From positions 1-64,000 of the forward strand of contig JAIXXN010000059.1 of the NCBI GenBank assembly GCA_027490725.1: 64,000 nucleotides of DNA, read 5' to 3'. Source of the DNA: Oxalobacteraceae bacterium (GTDB lineage: Bacteria; Pseudomonadota; Gammaproteobacteria; Burkholderiales; Burkholderiaceae_D). A model generated the notes under the pieces. It did not search any database. It was not told the origin of the DNA and worked only from the letters and a program-made list of their open reading frames with translations. Within the stretch, counting starts at the first letter, position 1; every line of letters starts with the position of its first letter. This document shows, piece by piece, positions 44,035-52,081 of this stretch. The translations under genes and the position numbers were made by a program.

Positions 44035-44859
44035 TTGAAGCACCAAATTTTCAAACAATCGCTACGTTTCATTGAAGCAAGGCTGACGCCGGGGGGCGAA
44101 TTCGGCCTGCATCTGACCGCCGGTGCGCTGTTGCTGGTCGTGGCGACGGCGATTCTGCATGCGCTGGCGCAGGCTGTGATGGGGCAGCACGCCATCACGC
44201 TGCTCGATCTGCAGGTGGCGCAGTGGTTCCACGAGCAGGCTCGCGAACCGTTCACTGCATGGATGCTGGCGCTGTCCTGGGTGCACACGGGGCTGCCGAT
44301 GGTGTTGCTGGTGCTGGCACTGGCGTATTACTTCTGGCGGGTGCAGGCGCGCTACTGGCTGCTGGCCTTGCTAGTGGCGACCCCCACCGGCGCCTTGCTG
44401 AATGTGGCGCTGAAATACACGGTGCAGCGCCCCCGTCCCGTGTTCGATGAACCACTGGTGTCGCTGATGACGTATAGTTTTCCCAGTGGCCATACGGCGG
44501 CCGCCACGGTATTCTGGGGCTTGCTGGCCAGTTATCTGGTGATGGTCCGGCCGCACTGGCATGCGCGGTTGCTGGCGATCTGCGTCAGCTTGGCGATGGT
44601 GCTGCTGGTGGCGTTGAGCCGCCTGTATCTGGGGGCGCATTATCTCAGTGATGTGCTGGCAGCGATCGCGGAAAGTGTGGCCTGGCTGGCGATCTGGATC
44701 ACGGCCATTTCCACCTTGCGGCGGCGCCGGCTGGCCGCCCTGCAACGCTCGCAACCAGCTTCAGAACCAGCGTCACAACCAGCGTCACAAGCAGCTACAC
44801 AAACAGCTACACAAACAGCTTCGCAGCACACTGCACAGAAAGGAGTTTCCGCTGGATAG
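44035..44859 (+). CDS. PAP2-family lipid phosphatase
   Basis: 274 residues from TTG 44035 (GGGA eight bases upstream; TTG 43999 is an alternative). Six membrane helices and the three phosphatase motifs: KYTVQRPRPVF, PSGHTAAATVF and SRLYLGAHYLSDV with the catalytic histidines. It removes phosphate from phosphatidic acid, PgpB-type substrates or undecaprenyl pyrophosphate. The C-terminal 40 residues are a Ser/Ala/Gln/Thr-rich tail coded by six 12-bp repeats, outside the membrane domain. The tail's last codons overlap the start of the lipid kinase gene. Confidence 0.9.
   Translation: MKHQIFKQSLRFIEARLTPGGEFGLHLTAGALLLVVATAILHALAQAVMGQHAITLLDLQVAQWFHEQAREPFTAWMLALSWVHTGLPMVLLVLALAYYFWRVQARYWLLALLVATPTGALLNVALKYTVQRPRPVFDEPLVSLMTYSFPSGHTAAATVFWGLLASYLVMVRPHWHARLLAICVSLAMVLLVALSRLYLGAHYLSDVLAAIAESVAWLAIWITAISTLRRRRLAALQRSQPASEPASQPASQAATQTATQTASQHTAQKGVSAG
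44752..44823. repeat. 12-bp tandem repeats in the tail of the PAP2 gene
   Basis: Six degenerate units of the form CARNCAGCNWCA code an SQPASxPA-type tail. The frame is unaffected by unit gain or loss. Confidence 0.8.
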
Positions 44860-45739
44860 TATCGTGGTTCTGATTAATGCAGCCGCTGGCGGTGGCTACG
44901 ACACGGCATGGGTGACTGCGCTGGCGCAGCGTTTCCGGCAGCACGGTCTGGCGGCGCAAATCGTGCTGGCGAGCAGTGGCGCGGAATTGATCGCTGGCGC
45001 GCAGCAGGCGCTTGCTGCCGGTGCGCGCATGGTGGTGGCCGGTGGCGGTGATGGCAGCATCAATGCGGTCGCCTCGACGCTGGTCGGCACGTCCACAGCG
45101 CTGGGCGTGCTGCCGCTTGGCACGCTGAATCACTTTGCCCGCGATATGCGCATTCCGCTGGCACTCGATGAGGCGGTGGCGAATCTGGCCCAGGGCCATG
45201 CCGTGGCGGTGGATGTGGGCGAGGTGAATGGCCGCATCTTCCTGAATAATTCCAGCCTCGGCATTTATCCCGATATCGTGCGTGACCGCGAACAGCAGCA
45301 GCGCCGTTTCGGACGCAGCAAATGGGCGGCCTTCGGGCGTGCCATGTTCGGCGCGCTACGCCGCTTCCCCTTCCTGTCGCTGCAACTGACGATAGACGGC
45401 ATGCAGCACACGCGCCGTACGCCGTTTATTTTTATCGGCAATAACGAGTACCAGCAGGGCTGGAATACCGGACGGCGTAGTAGTCTCGATACGGGTACAT
45501 TGTGGCTGTATGTGGCACAGCGACCCACCCGGCTGGCCTTGCTGCGCTATGCCTTGCATCTGCTGTGGGGGAGGCTGGGGCAGGCCCGCGATTTCGACGT
45601 GCTGCAGACGCAAGCATTGACCATCGCGACGCGGCGTCGCAAGCTGCGCGTGTCTACCGATGGCGAGGTGACGCGGATGCAGCCACCTTTGTGCTACCGC
45701 TCGCGGCCTGCTGCACTGCAGGTCATCGTGCCCCGCTGA
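44852..45739 (+). CDS. Diacylglycerol/lipid kinase (YegS/DagK type), probable CTG start
   Basis: About 295 residues. The family N-terminus, IVVLINAAAGGGYD, begins almost at once after CTG 44852, which has AAAGGAG six bases upstream; no ATG, GTG or TTG in this frame has comparable spacing (GTG 44864 is too far from it, and an ATG at 44648 would add 68 residues unlike the family). Kinase signatures: GGGDGSINAVASTL and LPLGTLNHFARDMRIP. It phosphorylates a lipid such as diacylglycerol. The first codons overlap the PAP2 gene by eight bases, so a phosphatase and a kinase of opposite action are co-translated. Confidence 0.87.
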   Translation: MDSIVVLINAAAGGGYDTAWVTALAQRFRQHGLAAQIVLASSGAELIAGAQQALAAGARMVVAGGGDGSINAVASTLVGTSTALGVLPLGTLNHFARDMRIPLALDEAVANLAQGHAVAVDVGEVNGRIFLNNSSLGIYPDIVRDREQQQRRFGRSKWAAFGRAMFGALRRFPFLSLQLTIDGMQHTRRTPFIFIGNNEYQQGWNTGRRSSLDTGTLWLYVAQRPTRLALLRYALHLLWGRLGQARDFDVLQTQALTIATRRRKLRVSTDGEVTRMQPPLCYRSRPAALQVIVPR

Positions 45740-45748
45740 AAGGACTGT

Positions 45749-46561
45749 ATGCGTACCATCATTCATTTATCCGATCTGCATTTTGGGCGTGTCAATCAGG
45801 CCTTGCTGTCACCCTTGCAGCAATGCGTGGCGGCGCTGCAGCCCGATGTGCTGGTGGTGTCGGGCGACCTGACGCAGCGCGCCAAAACGATCGAGTTTCA
45901 GGCGGCGCGGGCGTTTCTCGATACCTTGCCGGGGCCGCAGATTGTGGTGCCCGGTAATCATGATATTCCGCTGTATAACCTGGCGCGCCGCTTTATCACG
46001 CCGCTGCGTCAGTATATGCGCTACGTGACACTGGATCTGACGCCGGAGTATGTGGATGACGAAATTGCCGTGCTGGGGATGAATACGGCACGTTCGCTGA
46101 CCTTCAAGGATGGCCATATCAACCGCCAGCAGATTGCCCAGATTCATCAGCGGATGAGTGCCGTCGATGCGCACCTGACCCGCATCGTGGTCACCCATCA
46201 TCCCTTCGATATGCCGCAGGATTATGATCATTCCGATCTGGTCAATCGCGCACCACAGGCGATGCAGGCGTTTGCCGACTGTGGCGTGGATCTGCTGCTG
46301 GCGGGGCACTTGCATGTCAGCCATGCCCATAATACGGCGCAGCGTTACGAGATCAGCGGCTACGCGGCGCTGATGGTGCAGGCCGGCACGGCGACGTCGA
46401 CGCGCGGGCGCGGCGAAACCAACACCTTCAATGTGCTGCGGGTGGCGCACGATCAGGTGCAGGTCGTACGCTATTGCTGGGATGCCTCGCAGCAGGCATT
46501 TCTAGCGACCCAGCGCGAACAGTTCCAGCGCCGCGCCGGCGTGTGGAGCGAGCAGCACTAG
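45749..46561 (+). CDS. Calcineurin-like metallophosphoesterase
   Basis: 270 residues with all five metal/catalytic blocks: LSDLHFG, SGDLTQR, VPGNHDIPL, VVTHHPF and LAGHLHVSH. The CpdA-like order suggests a phosphodiesterase acting on cyclic nucleotides or lipid headgroups. It starts nine bases after the lipid kinase gene, in the same orientation, with AAAGGA as ribosome site, and so belongs to the PAP2-kinase group. The substrate is not known. Confidence 0.92.
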   Translation: MRTIIHLSDLHFGRVNQALLSPLQQCVAALQPDVLVVSGDLTQRAKTIEFQAARAFLDTLPGPQIVVPGNHDIPLYNLARRFITPLRQYMRYVTLDLTPEYVDDEIAVLGMNTARSLTFKDGHINRQQIAQIHQRMSAVDAHLTRIVVTHHPFDMPQDYDHSDLVNRAPQAMQAFADCGVDLLLAGHLHVSHAHNTAQRYEISGYAALMVQAGTATSTRGRGETNTFNVLRVAHDQVQVVRYCWDASQQAFLATQREQFQRRAGVWSEQH

Positions 46562-46578
46562 CAGGTGCGCGCATGCTG

Positions 46579-47985
46579 CTACAGCCAGTAGTGCATCAGG
46601 CTGGCGAGCCATTCGCGCACGCGGTCCAGCCAGGGACGCTGGCGCCACGCCTGTGCCGTAATTTCGACGGAGTTGCGTAAATCTTCCTGGAACGCCTGTT
46701 CCAACTCCGTGCCGAAGTCGGCGCCCAGCACCACTACGTTGAGTTCGCTGTTATGCAGGAAGCTGCGGGTGTCGATATTGGTCGAGCCTACGGTGGACCA
46801 AACGCCATCAATGACGGCTGTCTTGGCATGCAGCACCGTTAGCTGCAGCTGGAAGATGCGTACGCCACTGTCGAGTAGCTGGTCGTAATAAGCATGGCCG
46901 GCATAGAACACCAGTCCGCTATCCGAGACACCCGGCAGCACGATGCGCACATCGACACCACGCCGCGCCGCAGCGCTCAGGGTGGCGATGGTTTGCGGGT
47001 CCGGTACGAAATAGGCTGAGGTCAGATGGATGCTGTGCCGTGCCTGCTGGATGGCAAGCTGGTAGGCCTTATAGATATCGAAGGGCAGCTCACTGCTGGT
47101 GGCCAGTACACGCACCAGCTTGTCGCCAGCGATTTGCGGCGCTGGGAAATAGTCGGCCTCGCGCAAGTCATCCTGATCCTGACTGGCCCACTGGCGCACG
47201 AACAGCCACTGGAAGGCCTGCACGGCCGGACCTTCGATTTTGATGTGGGTGTCACGCCAGCCTAACTGGGCATGTTCGGCCGACTTCTTCGAGGCATGAA
47301 ACAGCGAGCTGTTGGCATAGCTGGCGCTGATATTGATGCCGCCCGTAAACGCGATGCGCCCATCAACGATCAGCACTTTGCGGTGGTCGCGCTGGTTCAG
47401 ACGCCAGCCTTCGCGACGTGCATGCACCGGCGAGATGGGATTGAATTCGACTAGATGGATGCCGGCGCTGCGCATGCGCTCGAAAAACGCCGCCGGAACG
47501 CCGAGCGTGCCGACACTGTCATACACGATGTTGACGGTGACGCCTTGCTGCTGTTTGGCGATCAGGGCATCGGCAAACGCCAGTCCCATGGCATCCTGAT
47601 CGAATATATAGGTTTCCAGATTGATGTTGTTACGTGCGGCCTGAATCGCCGCGAGCATGGCGCGCATGGTTTGCGGGCCGTCGAACAGCAGGGTACAGCG
47701 GTTGCCGGCGATCAGGGGAACGCCGGTGGCAGCTTCCTCTAGTGCCGCCTGGGTGGCAGGGTCGAGCCTGCCTTGCGGCCAGCGTTTGGCGAGCAGACTG
47801 CGGGCCCGCGCCGCCGGAATCTCGCCCCGTAGGCCCTGAATATGGGGCGCGCCCTGCGGCGCTGCTGCGCCGCTGCGGTCTAGTTGCGGCAGCGCGGTGC
47901 AGGCACCGAGCAGCGCACAGCACAGTAGTGCTGTGCTCAGCAACTGCACCTGCTGCGTCAACTGTGCAAGGCGCCAGCGTGGCAT
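46579..47985 (-). CDS. Cardiolipin synthase-like phospholipase D lipoprotein
   Basis: 468 residues with an N-terminal hydrophobic segment and lipobox CCALLGAC. Two PLD HKD motifs: DHRKVLIVDGRIAFTGG and LHAKTAVIDGVWSTVGS. ClsB/ClsC-type enzymes make cardiolipin by transferring phosphatidyl groups; a periplasmic lipid-anchored form is unusual for the canonical ClsA. It lies two bases after the Gcr-type gene and converges with the metallophosphoesterase. Substrate (phosphatidylglycerol or another phospholipid) is inferred. Confidence 0.9.
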   Translation of the reverse strand: MPRWRLAQLTQQVQLLSTALLCCALLGACTALPQLDRSGAAAPQGAPHIQGLRGEIPAARARSLLAKRWPQGRLDPATQAALEEAATGVPLIAGNRCTLLFDGPQTMRAMLAAIQAARNNINLETYIFDQDAMGLAFADALIAKQQQGVTVNIVYDSVGTLGVPAAFFERMRSAGIHLVEFNPISPVHARREGWRLNQRDHRKVLIVDGRIAFTGGINISASYANSSLFHASKKSAEHAQLGWRDTHIKIEGPAVQAFQWLFVRQWASQDQDDLREADYFPAPQIAGDKLVRVLATSSELPFDIYKAYQLAIQQARHSIHLTSAYFVPDPQTIATLSAAARRGVDVRIVLPGVSDSGLVFYAGHAYYDQLLDSGVRIFQLQLTVLHAKTAVIDGVWSTVGSTNIDTRSFLHNSELNVVVLGADFGTELEQAFQEDLRNSVEITAQAWRQRPWLDRVREWLASLMHYWL

Positions 47986-47987
47986 GA

Positions 47988-50015
47988 CTAGTCTCCCGGT
48001 GGAACGGTGTTGCTATCGCGTGTGCCGATGAAGAAGCGGATCGGCGCTTGCTGCCAGCGCCGCAGCAATGCCGCCAGTAATTGCCAGCCTTGGCGGAAAC
48101 GCACCTGCCGGGCGCGCAGGGCAACCCACAGGGCGAGTGAAAAACTCACCAGCAGATTGATGCTGCCGATGGCAAGGAAGCCCAGCACTGAGGTAAGGAT
48201 CAGTTGCCAGCTAGCCTGATAGTCAAGCGCGACCATGGCGGTGGCAAAGTTGGCCGAGGAAAACGTCACGTGACGGATATCCAGCGGCAGTCCCAGCAGA
48301 AAGCCCAGTAAGGGCATCACGCCCAGCAGAATGCCGAAGTAGAAGTTGCCCATCAGGCCGCCGAGATTGGCTTCCAGATAGTTGCCCAGCCGTTCGAGGC
48401 GGGCTGGACCGATTAAACGCTCCAGCAAGCGCAACTGGCGGATGCGCTGCGCCCAGCGGGTGTAGAGCGCCTGGTTGTCGTAATAGCCGGAGATCAGTCC
48501 GGACAGAAACAGGCAGACCCCGGCAATCGCGGCATACAGCAGCGTCGGGCCGCCCAGCGGGTCGATATCGTGCAGCATCTGCAGGGCTTTTGCGGGGGCG
48601 ACCAGCGGCTGACCCGTCAGGTAGGGCCAGCACATGGCAATCAGCCAGGCGACCGGGATGGCGGTGGCCAGATTGCCCAGTACGGCCATGTTCTGGGTAC
48701 GTACCACCTTGTTGCATAGCTCGGCCATGCTGTCGATGTCGATATTGCGCCCGTCCTTGCTGTGCAGGCCGGCGGCGATGTGCGATGCAGTCATGGCCGG
48801 TTGTTTGGTGGCGACAGTGAAGTGCAGCAGGTGGATGAACATGAATCCCAGTGCGTAATTCATGCTGTACAGGAAGGTTGCCACCAGCGGTGCGCTGTGC
48901 AAGTTGCTCAGCAGCAGTTTGAACAGCGCCATGAAGCCGATCACCAGCCCCGCGCCCGCCGACGAGTAGAACATCTGGCGTAGCTGGCGGCGATCGTCGG
49001 CCACATAATGCTCGCCGGTCTGGCTGGCGTTCTCCGTGATGTTGCGTGCCAATAGGTTGATGTTGTCGCGCACCAGATCGCGCACCAGATACTTGTTGCT
49101 GTGAGCGGCGATCAGTTCCTGAGCCAGCGACAGGGCTGCCAGGCGACGCTGCGCGTCGGGCATGGGCGCGAGCAGTTCCAGCAGACGGCGCAGGCGCTGG
49201 ATACTCTGGCTGAGGGTTACCAGCAGATAGGTGAGGGCGATGCTGGTGCCCTGACGTAGCGCCTGCTTGCGGATGCTGGCGATCACCTTGTCGCACTGAT
49301 CCAGCATCACCAGTAGGTGACTGCCGTCTTCGTCAGCGAGGCAGGGCACGCTACGCTCGTGGCTGGCTGCTAGCCCCGGATCCTGCTGCTGGCCATGCCG
49401 TTCTGCGCAATGGGCGAGGAAGCGCAGGGTTTCCAGATTCTGCGCCAGAAATGGCGATTCATGGGTTTCGATGGCGGTATGGAAATTGGTGAGGCGCGGT
49501 TCCAGGCCGATCGCGCTGATGCGGTAGGACAGGGTACGGATCGCTTCCAGCAGGCCCGCCAGCATCAGGGGCGGCTGGCGATCGTCGGGCACGGCGCACA
49601 GCACATCAAACAGGGCTAGCCAGTCGTCTGCAGGGACTGCCCGGATCCAGCGCTGGTCACTACGGCGCAGCAGGATCCGGTCCAGCGCGTCGCTCAGGTA
49701 ATCGTCGCCCAGCGCGGGCGGCAGGATGCGGTAGGCGACGCGGCGTTTCAGTTCGCTGAAAAAGCCATCATTCGACAGCACGCCCGTTTCTGTGTACAGA
49801 CTGGCGTGACGCCGGCTCAGAAGTAGCGTGCGCAGGTACTGGCGCAGCGCTGCCGCATGGGCGGGCTTGCCTTTGAGTAGCTGGCAGAGCGTACGCACCT
49901 GCGCCGTGGCGCTGGTCGCATCATCGGCGTGGCGCGGACGCAGTGCCGCAAGCAGCTCGACCATCAGGCCGAGGTCGCGACTATCGTCATCGAGGCGTTC
50001 GAGAATAGCAAGCAT
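47988..50015 (-). CDS. Gcr/SpecificRecomb-family membrane protein
   Basis: 675 residues from ATG 50015. The first 350 are helical and soluble; the last 320 contain about six membrane helices (AGLVIGFMALFKLLLSN, ALGFMFIHLLHFTV, FLSGLISGYYDNQALY, MGNFYFGILLGVMPLLGFLL). Databases call this family site-specific recombinase Gcr, from an early neisserial report, but no recombinase motif is visible and it is plainly a membrane protein. Its stop is two bases from the phospholipase D start, so it may act in the same lipid pathway. Confidence 0.85.
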   Translation of the reverse strand: MLAILERLDDDSRDLGLMVELLAALRPRHADDATSATAQVRTLCQLLKGKPAHAAALRQYLRTLLLSRRHASLYTETGVLSNDGFFSELKRRVAYRILPPALGDDYLSDALDRILLRRSDQRWIRAVPADDWLALFDVLCAVPDDRQPPLMLAGLLEAIRTLSYRISAIGLEPRLTNFHTAIETHESPFLAQNLETLRFLAHCAERHGQQQDPGLAASHERSVPCLADEDGSHLLVMLDQCDKVIASIRKQALRQGTSIALTYLLVTLSQSIQRLRRLLELLAPMPDAQRRLAALSLAQELIAAHSNKYLVRDLVRDNINLLARNITENASQTGEHYVADDRRQLRQMFYSSAGAGLVIGFMALFKLLLSNLHSAPLVATFLYSMNYALGFMFIHLLHFTVATKQPAMTASHIAAGLHSKDGRNIDIDSMAELCNKVVRTQNMAVLGNLATAIPVAWLIAMCWPYLTGQPLVAPAKALQMLHDIDPLGGPTLLYAAIAGVCLFLSGLISGYYDNQALYTRWAQRIRQLRLLERLIGPARLERLGNYLEANLGGLMGNFYFGILLGVMPLLGFLLGLPLDIRHVTFSSANFATAMVALDYQASWQLILTSVLGFLAIGSINLLVSFSLALWVALRARQVRFRQGWQLLAALLRRWQQAPIRFFIGTRDSNTVPPGD

Positions 50016-50066
50016 GAGCGAACCAGGGGAGGGGTAAAGTGCCAGTCTAGTGTGCAAACTTGTGCC

Positions 50067-50090
50067 TGTATGTACGGTTGCGTACATACA
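50067..50090. promoter_or_regulatory. Site A: longest palindrome of the GTRCG-N4-CGYAC series
   Basis: Ten-base arms (TGTATGTACG and its complement) flank GTTG. The core GTACG-N4-CGTAC is at 50072-50085. It lies between the divergent Gcr-type and aminotransferase genes, 52 bases from the first and 97 from the second. Confidence 0.75.
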
Positions 50091-50187
50091 GCAGAGAGAA
50101 AACCGCGGCAATGCGGCGCTATGCTGCCGTCAGGCTAGCGGCCGATCCGTGCTAAATTGTGGCTTTTCAAGACGATCGGGAACAAGC

Positions 50188-51024
50188 ATGTATCTGACTT
50201 ACTTCAAGGGTGGCTGGTCCGAGGGCAATACGCCCCTGTTTGGCGCGATGGATCACAGTGTCTGGCTGGGGTCGTCCGTGTTTGATGGCGCGCGCGCTAT
50301 CCGTGGCCGCCTGCCGGATCTGCGTCTGCATCTGCAACGGGTGATTCATTCGGCCGAGCGGGTCGGGCTGGTCTGCCCGTTGACGGTCGATGAAATGGAA
50401 GCACTGGTGGTGGAAGGCGTGGCCAAATTCCCGCCCGATGCGGAACTGTATGTCCGTCCGCTGGTCTTCGGTACTGACGGCTTGCTGGTGCCTGTGGCCG
50501 AGAAGAGCGGGTTTGCCCTGACCCTGTTCGATGCAGCGCTGCCGAAATTCCACGGCTTCTCGGCCTGTCTGTCGGGACTGCGCCGTCCCGACCCGTCGAT
50601 GGCACCAACCGATGCCAAGGCCTCGGCGCTGTATGCCAACTCGACCAAGGTGATCCGTGAAGCGCAGCAGCGCGGTTTTGATACGGCCGTGGTGTGCGAT
50701 AGTCTGGGTAACGTGGCCGAGTTTGCATCGGCCAATCTGTTCCTGGTGACGCCCGAAGGGGCGGTGGTAACCCCGGTCGCCAACGGTACTTTCCTGTCCG
50801 GAATTACGCGCGCCCGCGTAATCGCCCTGCTGGCGCAGGAAGGCATCACGGTGCAGGAGCGTACCGTGCGGCCGGAAGAGCTGGCTACGGCAACAGAAAT
50901 CTTCAATACCGGTAACTACGGCAAGGTATCGCCGTGCATCCGCTATGAAGCCCGGGCGCTGCCGATCGGGCCGATTGCCTCACTGGCCCATACGCGCTAC
51001 ATGGCGTTTGCCGGTCTGGACTAA
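50188..51024 (+). CDS. ilvE: Class IV aminotransferase, branched-chain type
   Basis: 278 residues from ATG 50188. MYLTYFKGGW...GNTPLFGAMDHSVWLGSSVFDGARA (given in parts) is the substrate-binding N-terminus; the PLP lysine is in YANSTKVIREAQ and the C-terminal cofactor region VAEFASANLFLV. The family interconverts branched-chain amino acids and 2-oxoacids, but D-amino-acid and 4-amino-4-deoxychorismate enzymes share the fold. The symbol is therefore provisional. Its place beside a stress-island palindrome is unusual for a biosynthetic gene. Confidence 0.83.
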   Translation: MYLTYFKGGWSEGNTPLFGAMDHSVWLGSSVFDGARAIRGRLPDLRLHLQRVIHSAERVGLVCPLTVDEMEALVVEGVAKFPPDAELYVRPLVFGTDGLLVPVAEKSGFALTLFDAALPKFHGFSACLSGLRRPDPSMAPTDAKASALYANSTKVIREAQQRGFDTAVVCDSLGNVAEFASANLFLVTPEGAVVTPVANGTFLSGITRARVIALLAQEGITVQERTVRPEELATATEIFNTGNYGKVSPCIRYEARALPIGPIASLAHTRYMAFAGLD

Positions 51025-51052
51025 CGGGCCAGCCCGCGCCCGGCATACTCTG

Positions 51053-51199
51053 CTAAAGGCCGCGCCCGTTGATCAGTCGCAGCAAGACCATGATGACGGC
51101 GACGACCAGCAAGATATGGATGAAGCCGCCGATGGTGTAGGAGGTTACCAGCCCCAGCAGCCAGAGGATGATGAGGACTACAGCGATGGTGTACAGCAT
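51053..51199 (-). CDS. Lmo0937-type mini membrane protein
   Basis: 48 residues from ATG 51199 with AGGAG seven bases upstream. Two hydrophobic helices (MLYTIAVVLIILWLLGLV and GFIHILLVVAVIMVLLRL) joined by TSYTIGG, ending INGRGL. This matches the short Lmo0937-type membrane-protein family common in stress islands; function unknown. It is too short for many gene finders. A GTRCG-N4-CGYAC site lies 167 bases upstream and a strong hairpin 22 bases upstream of the start. Confidence 0.8.
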   Translation of the reverse strand: MLYTIAVVLIILWLLGLVTSYTIGGFIHILLVVAVIMVLLRLINGRGL

Positions 51200-51220
51200 A
51201 TTGTTCTCCTGATGAGGATG

Positions 51221-51245
51221 CGCGTCCGCTAGAAGTGCGGACGCG
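51221..51245 (-). promoter_or_regulatory. 5'-leader hairpin of the mini membrane protein gene
   Basis: Nine-bp perfect arms CGCGTCCGC / GCGGACGCG around TAGAAGT, just upstream of the ribosome site on the minus strand. It could stabilise the leader or end the transcript from the gene upstream; there is no T tract. Confidence 0.5.
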
Positions 51246-51365
51246 GGCGGTTCCAGCTACTGCAGGCCCGCTAAGTACGCAGGTACAGCATTTGTATTTA
51301 GTGCGGCGAGCACTGCGTGTGGCTGGTGCAAGTAGCCATTGTCACCAGCGCAGCAGTCGCCGTCC

Positions 51366-51379
51366 GTACGCTAGCGTAC
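51366..51379. promoter_or_regulatory. Site B: GTACGCTAGCGTAC
   Basis: Perfect 14-bp palindrome directly behind the stop of the glycine-zipper gene and upstream of the mini membrane protein gene on the minus strand. Identical to site H. Confidence 0.7.
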
Positions 51380-51970
51380 TTAATCGGCGCGCAACTGTCC
51401 GCGCTCGATCCGTACCGCATCGCCCTCATGCCAGTCCGGCTGGTTCGCCTGTTGCAGCACACGGTGGCTACCGTTCTCCATGCGTACCGTGATTTCCCAG
51501 TGGCGGGTGCTGTGCATCTTGCCCTCTACCTGATTACCGGCCACGGCACCGCCGACTGCGCCGGCGACGGTGGCCAGTTGACGGCCGTGACCGCTACCGA
51601 CCTGATTGCCCAGCAAGCCGCCAAGAATCGCACCGCCCGCCGCACCGACGCCGCTAGCCTGGCCGCGCTGCTCGACGCTGCGGATCGTCGTGATCACGCC
51701 GCAATCGCTGCAGGCATTGCGTTGTGCCAGCGGCGCGGGGGCGGGCTGGCCTCGCTCGTCCTTGCTTTTGCTAGCGCGGTCCTGCGCGGTCGCCGCCTGC
51801 GGGGCGGCCGCTTCGGCCGCGACACGTGCGGCGTCCTCACGCGCCTGGCTATTGGGCAGCCAACCCATCAGGGCGGCGCTGCCAACGCCGCAGAACAGGA
51901 CGACAGCCAGTGCAGCGCTCAGTAGCAAGGGATGCAGACGCTGGCGCTGGGTGGTGGTGGGGATATCCAT
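51380..51970 (-). CDS. Glycine-zipper 2TM-domain envelope protein
   Basis: 196 residues from ATG 51970 with AAGGA upstream. A membrane anchor or signal helix (LLLSAALAVVLFCGVGSAAL) is followed by an Ala/Gln-rich linker, CSDCG, and a glycine-zipper hairpin (GAAGGAILGGLLGNQVGSG and VAGAVGGAVAGNQVE); the C-terminus ITVRMENGSHRVLQQ resembles the SH3-like end of SlyB/PcP proteins. Its divergent neighbour is the Crp/Fnr-type gene, with site C between. Likely an envelope-stress structural protein. Confidence 0.85.
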   Translation of the reverse strand: MDIPTTTQRQRLHPLLLSAALAVVLFCGVGSAALMGWLPNSQAREDAARVAAEAAAPQAATAQDRASKSKDERGQPAPAPLAQRNACSDCGVITTIRSVEQRGQASGVGAAGGAILGGLLGNQVGSGHGRQLATVAGAVGGAVAGNQVEGKMHSTRHWEITVRMENGSHRVLQQANQPDWHEGDAVRIERGQLRAD

Positions 51971-52033
51971 ATTGTTGTCCTTGTGGTAGTCGTTGGTGTG
52001 TGCAGATTTTCCACCAAGACAGTTTTTTCTTCC

Positions 52034-52047
52034 GTGCGTTAGCGTAC
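52034..52047. promoter_or_regulatory. Site C: GTGCG-TTAG-CGTAC before the Crp/Fnr gene
   Basis: Lies in the divergent gap between the glycine-zipper gene (63 bases from its start) and the Crp/Fnr-type gene (34 bases from its start), so it could mediate autoregulation and control of both. Confidence 0.7.
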
Positions 52048-52081
52048 ATACGGCGCATGTTTGCACCAGTACGCTTGCGGC

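Noticed and set aside
47988..50015. Site-specific recombinase as sign of a mobile element
   Set aside because: The family name is historical; the protein has membrane helices, no recombinase catalytic motif, and no repeats or integration scar flank it.
51275..51286. GTACGCAGGTAC as a further regulon site
   Set aside because: The spacer is two bases, not four, and the right half does not match.
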